Shown one piece after another: positions 1 to 4,551 of a DNA stretch of 6,081 bases. Position 1 is the first letter of the stretch, and each line of letters begins with the position of its first letter. Position numbers and translations under genes: made by a program. The stretch is from Fidelibacterota bacterium UBA7303 (GTDB taxonomy: Bacteria > Fidelibacterota > Marinisomatia > Marinisomatales > UBA1611): the NCBI GenBank assembly GCA_002471805.1, contig DKQR01000053.1, positions 632 through 6,712 on the forward strand, in the 5' to 3' direction. The notes beneath the pieces are model-generated. The model had not been told where the DNA came from. It searched no databases and was given only the letters and a program-made list of their open reading frames with translations.

Positions 1-38
1 TAAGCGGGGTTTTTTGTTTGTGGGGGTGATGGTAGATT
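1..38 (+). repeat. Intergenic repeat copy A: tail of a terminator from the gene upstream of the window
   Basis: The window opens inside what looks like the 3' half of a rho-independent terminator: GCGGGG followed by six T (10-15). The tail that follows (GTTTGTGGG, then GGTAGATT at 31-38) recurs after the cupin gene and, in part, after the lipoprotein gene. The 19 bases at 6-24 are identical to 444-462. The 5' arm of the hairpin is outside the window, so terminator function is inferred from the G-run, the T-run and the better copy at 432-453. Confidence 0.5.
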
Positions 39-66
39 AATTTATACATAAGGAGATATTTTAATT

Positions 67-423
67 ATGGTTGATATAATATTAAAAAACTTTAATAATC
101 CTGATGAAATTAGAAATTTCGATAAGGGAAAGTTTGAGTTGGTAAAATTAAAAGATATGACTATTGGTAGGGCTTCTTATGAACCGGGATGGAAATGGTC
201 TATTAATGTTTCCCCGTTAAGTGGTACAGAATTTTGTGAAGTAGAACATCTAGGAATGGTGATCTCTGGTAGTGCTACAGTTGCTTTTAAAAACGGTGAA
301 ACACACATACTAAAAGAAGGAGATTTATTCTATGTACCACCCGAACCTCATGATAGTTGGGTTGTAGGTGATGAAAAATATATCTCACTACATTTTTTGG
401 GAGCTGAAATATATGCTGATTAA
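67..423 (+). CDS. Single-domain cupin protein
   Basis: A 118-residue protein consisting of one small beta-barrel cupin domain. Cupin motif 1 is reduced but visible around C57-E-V-E-H61 to G68. Motif 2 is clear: G85-D86, then P91-P92 and H95-D96, followed by WVVGDE (98-103). H61 and H95 are the likely metal ligands. The EPGWKWS stretch (39-45) and the WVVGDE ending resemble a widespread family of small stand-alone cupins whose biochemical role is mostly unknown; I assign no reaction. There is no signal peptide, so it should be cytoplasmic. AAGGAG at 50-55 lies 11 nt before the ATG, a slightly long spacing, and no better start is seen. The stop codon runs straight into a strong terminator, so the gene appears monocistronic. 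It is visibly more AT-rich (many AAA, TTA, ATA codons) than the next gene, which suggests a different history. Confidence 0.9.
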   Translation: MVDIILKNFNNPDEIRNFDKGKFELVKLKDMTIGRASYEPGWKWSINVSPLSGTEFCEVEHLGMVISGSATVAFKNGETHILKEGDLFYVPPEPHDSWVVGDEKYISLHFLGAEIYAD

Positions 424-476
424 GCATCAAGCCCCGGCCCCCCGGGGTTTTTTGTTTGTGGGAGGATAGGTAGATT
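422..476 (+). repeat. Intergenic repeat copy B, containing a terminator
   Basis: Second and most complete copy of the element. It starts with AAGCATCA (422-429), overlapping the cupin stop codon, has a strong GC hairpin, a six-T run, then GTTTGTGGG and GGTAGATT (469-476). The 19 bases at 444-462 match 6-24 exactly, and AAGCATCA recurs at 1443-1450 in copy C. Conservation of sequence beyond the T-run is more than terminator function needs. Confidence 0.55.
432..453 (+). terminator. Rho-independent terminator of the cupin gene
   Basis: Perfect 6-bp GC stem: CCCCGG (432-437) pairs with CCGGGG (442-447) around a four-C loop, followed at once by six T (448-453). It begins 8 nt after the cupin stop codon. 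This is a textbook intrinsic terminator for + strand transcription. Confidence 0.85.
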
Positions 477-522
477 TGATTGGTGAAGAAAAAATTAATA
501 ATCTAATTTTCTTTTTAATCTA

Positions 523-528
523 TATAAT
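523..528 (+). promoter_or_regulatory. Possible -10 box
   Basis: A perfect TATAAT lies 22 nt ahead of the ATG at 550, in a very AT-rich stretch just after the cupin terminator, which is where a promoter for the lipoprotein gene is expected. No convincing -35 hexamer sits 16-18 nt upstream and there is no TGn extension, so this is only a candidate. Confidence 0.3.
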
Positions 529-549
529 GAAAAAATAGAGGATAAAAAC

Positions 550-621
550 ATGGAACAAGTAAATATGGCAGCCATTACCCTTTCATTGGTGGTTTCTTTT
601 TTTAAGTTCAATTACATTTAA
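550..621 (+). CDS. Short hydrophobic ORF (23 aa), leader peptide or broken small membrane protein
   Basis: An ATG at 550 is preceded by AGAGG (537-541) at a suitable 8-nt spacing and opens 23 codons: a short polar start, then a hydrophobic stretch (MAAITLSLVVSFF, residues 6-18). I do not recognise it. The frame ends soon after a run of seven T (597-603). If one base is skipped at that run, the +1 frame stays open to a TAA at 674-676 and adds a hydrophobic stretch plus a basic tail (KYPMKRLPNEKRR), which would complete a typical single-helix membrane protein of about 40 residues overlapping the start of the next gene. It may therefore be a frameshifted small gene, a leader peptide, or chance. 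Confidence 0.3.
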   Translation: MEQVNMAAITLSLVVSFFKFNYI

Positions 622-663
622 GTATCCCATGAAGAGATTACCAAACGAGAAGAGGAGAATATC

Positions 664-1419
664 ATGTTTAAAATAATTCAAAAAACCGCATGGCAGTTGA
701 CAATGCTATTGAGCATCGGTGTAATGGCATTCCAGTCATGTGCGGCCCCTTCCCAGACCGCAACAAAACCAAAAGTGAAACCAATGAAAAATGTCAAAAC
801 CATCCAAGTCGTCAACTTCAATCTCGAGGGTATCAATCACGATGACTTCATGGGTGTAGCAAATGAGGTCGCACCGAATTTTGCCGCCCTTCCCGGACTG
901 ATCTTTAAAGTTTGGCTTTCTGATCAAGCAAACAATACTTATGGTGGTGTATATTCATGGGAGAACCACGAAGGGTTGGATGCCTACCGAAATGGTGAAC
1001 TCTATGCTGGCGCCTTGACCAACAATCCGAATTTTGCCAACTTATCCGATAAAGGATTTGACGTTTTAAGAAAGCCAAGCAGCGTAACAAGTAACTTATT
1101 GGATCAAACACCCAAATACATCCAAGTCGTCAGCTTCAATCTCAATGGCATTACCCATGATGATTTCATGGGCATTGCAAATGAGGTAGTGCCGAATTTC
1201 GCCGCCCTTCCTGGACTCATCTCTAAAGTGTGGCTGTCTGATGAAGAAAATAATACCTATGGCGGTGTATATTCATGGGAAAGCCAAGAAGCCTGCGAAG
1301 CCTACCGGAGTGGTGAACTCTATGCTGGCGCCTTGACCAACAATCCGAATTTTGCCAACTTATCCGATAAAGGATTTGACGTTTTAGGAGGGCCAAGCAA
1401 GGTCACTCACATGAAATAG
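664..1419 (+). CDS. Predicted lipoprotein with two tandem YdhR-like domains
   Basis: A 251-residue protein. Residues 1-25 look like a lipoprotein signal: basic start, hydrophobic core about 11-23, and C26 in FQSC, a lipobox with F rather than L at -3. A polar, lysine-rich linker (27-45) follows. Two near-identical domains lie at about 46-137 and 152-243, with a period of 106 residues. Each has the pattern IQVV.FNL.GI, then a PGLI.KVWLSD segment, a GGVYSWE strand and a GFDVL end. This matches the dimeric alpha/beta-barrel YdhR family (putative monooxygenase, Pfam YdhR), whose E. coli member has GFLWKVW and VFDV in the same places. YdhR proteins are usually about 100 residues, single-domain and cytoplasmic; here a fused pair probably makes an intramolecular dimer and is exported. 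No substrate is known for the family. GAGGAG (652-657) lies 6 nt before the ATG. The gene is more GC-rich than the cupin gene. Confidence 0.85.
   Translation: MFKIIQKTAWQLTMLLSIGVMAFQSCAAPSQTATKPKVKPMKNVKTIQVVNFNLEGINHDDFMGVANEVAPNFAALPGLIFKVWLSDQANNTYGGVYSWENHEGLDAYRNGELYAGALTNNPNFANLSDKGFDVLRKPSSVTSNLLDQTPKYIQVVSFNLNGITHDDFMGIANEVVPNFAALPGLISKVWLSDEENNTYGGVYSWESQEACEAYRSGELYAGALTNNPNFANLSDKGFDVLGGPSKVTHMK
993..1068 (+). repeat. 76-nt perfect direct repeat, copy 1 (inside the tandem-domain gene)
   Basis: Identical base for base to 1311-1386, 318 nt downstream, in the same reading frame. It encodes the last third of the first YdhR-like domain (residues from GELYAG to GFDVL). The earlier parts of the two domains differ at many silent and some replacement sites, so the identity is local. 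Confidence 0.95.
1311..1386 (+). repeat. 76-nt perfect direct repeat, copy 2
   Basis: Second copy of the sequence at 993-1068, encoding the last third of the second YdhR-like domain. Its flanks differ at once: CGGAG against CGAAA just before it, and GTTTTAG against GTTTTAA at its end. Confidence 0.95.
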
Positions 1420-1442
1420 CCAGAAGTATTATTCAAATAAAA

Positions 1443-1482
1443 AAGCATCACATTCGTGGGGTTTTTTGTTTGGGGGATGATG
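1443..1482 (+). repeat. Intergenic repeat copy C, degenerate terminator-like element
   Basis: Third copy of the element seen at 1-38 and 422-476: AAGCATCA (1443-1450), a weak CAC/GTG hairpin with ATTC loop (1449-1458), GGGG and six T (1458-1467), then GTTTG and GGGGGATGATG. The stem is too short to be a strong terminator alone; the AAAAA at 1440-1444 could pair with the T-run to lengthen it. It lies about 20 nt past the lipoprotein stop codon, so it probably marks the end of that transcript. Confidence 0.5.
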
Positions 1483-1498
1483 AGTACTCTCAAGTACT
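1483..1498 (+). promoter_or_regulatory. Inverted repeat AGTACT-CTCA-AGTACT
   Basis: Two copies of the self-complementary hexamer AGTACT, 10 nt apart centre to centre, can fold as a 6-bp hairpin with a four-base loop or act as a two-site operator on one face of the helix. It lies just after repeat copy C and about 110 nt before the next gene. No T-run follows, so it is not an intrinsic terminator. Function is unknown. Confidence 0.35.
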
Positions 1499-1521
1499 GT
1501 AAAGATTTATATATACCATGC

Positions 1522-1553
1522 GTAATTTTCTAAAATTACTTTAATAAAGTAAT
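1522..1553 (+). promoter_or_regulatory. Two overlapping, mutually exclusive inverted repeats upstream of the Omp28-like gene
   Basis: GTAATTTT (1522-1529) pairs with AAAATTAC (1532-1539), and ATTACTTT (1535-1542) pairs with AAAGTAAT (1546-1553). Both stems are perfect 8-bp pairings and share ATTAC at 1535-1539, so only one can form in a given RNA. As DNA, the region has alternating GTAAT/ATTAC half-sites, as expected of a repressor operator. It lies about 50 nt before the ATG at 1606. The AT-richness makes chance pairing more likely. Confidence 0.35.
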
Positions 1554-1605
1554 GATATCTTGTTTTTGTATTATGAAAACTTTAACGGAGCCGCGAACAT
1601 AAACT

Positions 1606-2667
1606 ATGAAAAAAATCTACTTTATACTTCTATTATCATTATCATTTTCACAACGTTCTGATCCTGTTGATGTCGCAATGGAAGAACTCAGGACCATTGT
1701 TGAGACCGCTTCTAGAAATGGTCAGCGTGTTCTTGTAGATGACTTTACTGGCGCTCATTACTGCCCTTATTGTGGATACGCAAGTTTCGCAATATCTGAT
1801 ATGTTAGATGAATTCCCAGGCACCTTGATAAGTGCACAGTGGCACTTAAGTGCTTACACCGCTGAAGATTCAGATCTTGATGATTGTATATATAATGGTA
1901 TAGTTGGTGATTGTTTCGAGGCTCGTGCTGATTTTTATGGATGGGACAGTATCAATGCTGTACCTATTGAAGTCTTTAATGGTGCTGAAGTTATAGTTGG
2001 TGCTAGTTCAGAAGAATCTGCTTATAATAATTATGTTACTGTCTATGATTATCTTGTTGGTGCTGATACACCCTATGAAATTTTTATCAATGGTTATAAT
2101 GACGGTCTCAATGTTAACTATAGTATCGATGTGTCGCTGGATGCAGACATTACTACGCAGCTGGACGTGGACCCAAAAGTTCATATTTTTGTTGTCGAGG
2201 ATAATATCATGATCTCATGGTTTGTATGGGATTGGCTAGACCACAATGCCAGGAATGTAGTTAGGCATTGGATCGCAGCTGGGGATCTGACCATTACTTC
2301 TTCTGGAGAGTCACAGAATTTTTCTGGTTCATTTACCATTGATGGAGAAGCCTGGAATCCAGACAATGTCAAAATTATTGCCATGGTCCAGAATGATGAT
2401 AATGCAGAAATATTTCAGGTCCAGGAGACAAATGTAAATGATTTGTGCGATGATAATGTATGGGCCCCCGGTAATATAAATGGAGGAGTAAATACAGACC
2501 AGACTATTACGGTTGATGTTTTTGATGTCTTAAGCCTCGCAGATATTGTTGTATCAGGTGACCAAGCAAGTTGTGCCTACAATATTGGTGACCTTAACGA
2601 TGATGGATATGTGAACTTGGTTGATATTTTTGCACTCGCTTCCATGATTCTGGAAGGATCAATATAG
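1606..2667 (+). CDS. Secreted Omp28-like thioredoxin-fold protein with C-terminal dockerin-like segment
   Basis: A 353-residue exported protein. The signal peptide is short (about 1-15; MKK, hydrophobic core, likely cleavage near SFS-Q). Residues 40-150 look like the thioredoxin-like domain of Omp28-related outer-membrane proteins: a VLVDDFTGAHYCPYC strand and motif with C53-P-Y-C56, a helix after it, and the typical cis-proline region (AVPIEVFNG, P120). C94/C103 could form an extra disulfide. About 155-275 is beta-rich, consistent with the Ig-like half of the family. The end holds a dockerin-type EF-hand loop with ligand spacing D329, N331, D333, Y335, N337, D340, preceded by a degenerate first half (VDVFDVLSLADIVV, 303-316). 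The likely location is the periplasm or cell surface, with a disulfide or calcium-dependent role; a substrate cannot be named. No strong ribosome binding site: CGGAG at 1586-1590 is about 15 nt from the ATG. A 9-codon ORF (1573-1602) ends just before the start and may couple translation. Confidence 0.8.
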   Translation: MKKIYFILLLSLSFSQRSDPVDVAMEELRTIVETASRNGQRVLVDDFTGAHYCPYCGYASFAISDMLDEFPGTLISAQWHLSAYTAEDSDLDDCIYNGIVGDCFEARADFYGWDSINAVPIEVFNGAEVIVGASSEESAYNNYVTVYDYLVGADTPYEIFINGYNDGLNVNYSIDVSLDADITTQLDVDPKVHIFVVEDNIMISWFVWDWLDHNARNVVRHWIAAGDLTITSSGESQNFSGSFTIDGEAWNPDNVKIIAMVQNDDNAEIFQVQETNVNDLCDDNVWAPGNINGGVNTDQTITVDVFDVLSLADIVVSGDQASCAYNIGDLNDDGYVNLVDIFALASMILEGSI

Positions 2668-2752
2668 TTAAGCCTATATAGATTGGCTGATAGGATGTTT
2701 TTGAAATAATTCGACGCTCATTCGCCATCCAGCAAATTTAAAACAGGAAATT

Positions 2753-2962
2753 ATGGATGATGATACGAAAATGAAGGTGTGGATCAATGGCAAAGAAGTA
2801 GATGCGGAAGAGCATGTTCTTTATATGAAAAGAGGCAGCTTTGAATGGAAATCAAAAGATGGTAATGTAATGGTGATTGATATTGATGATATTGATGATT
2901 ATAAGAGCCACCTTAAGGTTAAAAAGAAAAAAAATTATAAAAAAGAAAGTGATGATTCATAA
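2753..2962 (+). CDS. Small charged protein of unknown function (69 aa)
   Basis: I do not recognise this protein. It has an acidic start (MDDD), a compact central part with alternating hydrophobic residues (MKVWINGKEV, VLYMKRGSFEWKS, NVMVIDIDDIDDY), suggesting a few beta strands, and a lysine-rich tail ending KKESDDS. There is no signal peptide or membrane segment, so it is probably cytoplasmic. AGGA at 2745-2748 precedes the ATG at a short spacing. It ends 65 nt before the preferred start of tldD with no terminator between, so co-transcription with tldD-tldE is plausible. Whether it is a substrate, regulator or unrelated neighbour of the protease cannot be told. The acidic repeat comes from a GATATTGATGAT tandem at about 2879-2899. 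Confidence 0.65.
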   Translation: MDDDTKMKVWINGKEVDAEEHVLYMKRGSFEWKSKDGNVMVIDIDDIDDYKSHLKVKKKKNYKKESDDS

Positions 2963-3015
2963 ACAGAAAGATGTTTGAATTGTAGTTATTGCATTCTAGT
3001 AAAAAAAGCAACCAA

Positions 3016-3021
3016 AAGGAG
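3016..3021 (+). promoter_or_regulatory. Ribosome binding site that decides the tldD start
   Basis: AAGGAG, within the purine run AAAAGGAGAG, lies 6 nt before the GTG at 3028. The in-frame TTG at 2989, which gives the longest reading, has only TGTAGTTAT directly upstream and no such site. Starting at GTG also puts the twin-arginine pair at residues 6-7, the normal distance from the N-terminus in a Tat signal. Confidence 0.75.
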
Positions 3022-3027
3022 AGTAAA

Positions 3028-4548
3028 GTGGCATCAATAAACCGAAGGGATTTTATCAAAATTACAGGAACAGGTCTGGCAATGGCTTCTATACCCTATT
3101 TATTACAAGGATGTAAAGCTAATCATTCTTTAACAGGCAACGGATATTTTGATCGTTTTGGAATTGACGAAGATACTATTAGAAAAGTAATGGCGGAGGC
3201 ACTCAACAGCGGAGGCGATTACTGTGACTTGTATTTCCAGAATACGTTATCAAATTCAATACGACTGCAGGATGATATTGTAAGTGCCGCCAGTACTTCG
3301 GTTCAACTGGGTGTGGGGATTCGGGTTATAAAAGGAAACCAGACCGGTTATTCTTTCACCGAAGACATTTCACTATTAAGTATGAAAAAAGCAGCCAGGA
3401 CCGCTTCGGGAATTGCATCAGGATCTGTCCAGAAATCACTCCAGGCACTTGAGAGCCCTACCTTGCAAAATTATTATGAAACAAATATGACCTGGGAAGA
3501 AGTGGGCATCCAGGAACGGATCCGCATGATGACCGGTATGAATGATGCAGTATTCAAACTGGACCCACGTGTTGTTAAGGCAAATATTTACTTCAGTGAC
3601 AGTGACAGTTATATACTGGTTGCAAATTCAGATGGTGTTATCGCAACAGATTATCAGCCTATGCTGCGTACTACAGTTGGCTGTACTGCGGAACAGGACG
3701 GCAGCAGGGAAACGAATTATTTCAATTTTTCATCACGGAATGATATCAGTTTTTTAAATGAAGAACGTTTGCAGAGACTACCCAAAGAAGCTGTGGAAAG
3801 AACAGTGAAACTTTTTGATGCCCAGTCACCGCCTGCGGGTGAGTTGCCCGTGGTTCTGGCGGCAGGAAGCTCAGGGATTTTGTTGCACGAAGCGATTGGG
3901 CATGGTATGGAAGCAGATTTTAATCGGCAGGGTACCTCTATCTATTCGGAGAAACTAAATAAAAGAGTCGCAAAGGATTTCGTGACCATCGTAGATAACG
4001 GGACTAATCCTCACATCCGGGGTTCTATCAATGTGGATGATGAAGGCCAGGCTTCTGAAGAAACGGTTATGGTGGAGAATGGCATCCTTCGTTCTTACCT
4101 GCACGATCGAATCTCAGCCCAACACTATGGCGTGAACGTTACTGGAAACGGGCGAAGGGAATCCTTCAAGCATTATCCCATGCCTCGTATGTGCAATACC
4201 TATATGCTGGATGGGCCTCATACCTTTGAAGAAATTATAGCCAGTGTAAAATATGGTATCCTGGCGGACCAGTTCACCAATGGTCAGGTGAATATTGGTC
4301 CCGGTGATTTTACATTTTATGTAAAATCCGGTTCCCTGATAGAAAATGGCAAAATTACGGCACCCATCAAAGATGTTAATATTATTGGCAATGGTCCTGA
4401 AGTATTGGAACAGGTTACCATGGTGGCCAACGATATGAAACTATCTGAGGGAGGCTGGACTTGCGGGAAGAACGGCCAAGGTGTTCCTGTTTCACAGGGT
4501 ATGCCCAGTGTATTGGTTTCATCGATCACTGTTGGCGGAAGGGGGTAG
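3028..4548 (+). CDS. tldD: TldD metalloprotease subunit with a Tat/lipoprotein signal
   Basis: Zinc-bearing subunit of the TldD/TldE protease, which in E. coli trims unfolded peptides, matures microcin B17 and degrades CcdA. Counted from the GTG (506 residues), residues 37-110 hold the N-terminal TldD domain (DYCDLYFQ, 64-71, and GVGIRVIKGNQTGYSF, 95-110). The catalytic motif is H287-E-A-I-G-H292-GMEAD. RRESFKHYPMPRM is at 376-388, and the C-terminal CGKNGQGVPV begins at C479, the expected third zinc ligand. The protein is therefore complete and should be active. Unusual for the family, it starts with NRRDFIK (R6-R7), a short hydrophobic stretch (12-26) and LLQGC with C29: a Tat signal plus lipobox, predicting export in folded form and lipid anchoring. 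The family's E. coli member is cytoplasmic and about 480 residues long, so the extra length is this N-terminus. The start codon is GTG with a good ribosome binding site; a longer TTG start at 2989 is less likely. tldE follows after 3 nt. Confidence 0.93.
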   Translation: MASINRRDFIKITGTGLAMASIPYLLQGCKANHSLTGNGYFDRFGIDEDTIRKVMAEALNSGGDYCDLYFQNTLSNSIRLQDDIVSAASTSVQLGVGIRVIKGNQTGYSFTEDISLLSMKKAARTASGIASGSVQKSLQALESPTLQNYYETNMTWEEVGIQERIRMMTGMNDAVFKLDPRVVKANIYFSDSDSYILVANSDGVIATDYQPMLRTTVGCTAEQDGSRETNYFNFSSRNDISFLNEERLQRLPKEAVERTVKLFDAQSPPAGELPVVLAAGSSGILLHEAIGHGMEADFNRQGTSIYSEKLNKRVAKDFVTIVDNGTNPHIRGSINVDDEGQASEETVMVENGILRSYLHDRISAQHYGVNVTGNGRRESFKHYPMPRMCNTYMLDGPHTFEEIIASVKYGILADQFTNGQVNIGPGDFTFYVKSGSLIENGKITAPIKDVNIIGNGPEVLEQVTMVANDMKLSEGGWTCGKNGQGVPVSQGMPSVLVSSITVGGRG

Positions 4549-4551
4549 ATC

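Noticed and set aside
422..476. Integron attC site after the cupin gene
   Set aside because: Although genes sit between similar repeats, there is no GTTRRRY/RYYYAAC core pair and no imperfect long palindrome of the attC type; the hairpin plus T-run fits a terminator.
905..1111. Open frame on the minus strand across the lipoprotein gene
   Set aside because: It lies wholly opposite a clearly coding, domain-matching gene and its translation has no recognisable features; it is a shadow frame.
1830..1853. Hairpin-like AAGTGC / GCACTT / AAGTGC alternation
   Set aside because: It is inside the coding sequence of the Omp28-like protein; the repeats are short and explained by codons for S-A-Q-W-H-L-S-A. 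No sign of a regulatory role.
2668..2752. AGCC/GGCT stem followed by GATGTTTTTG, possible terminator after the Omp28-like gene
   Set aside because: The stem is only 4 bp with a 10-base AT loop, and the T-run is separated from it, so it is too weak to call.
2989..3027. TTG start of tldD giving a 519-residue protein
   Set aside because: No ribosome binding site precedes it, and the GTG 39 nt downstream has AAGGAG at ideal spacing and a better-placed twin-arginine motif.
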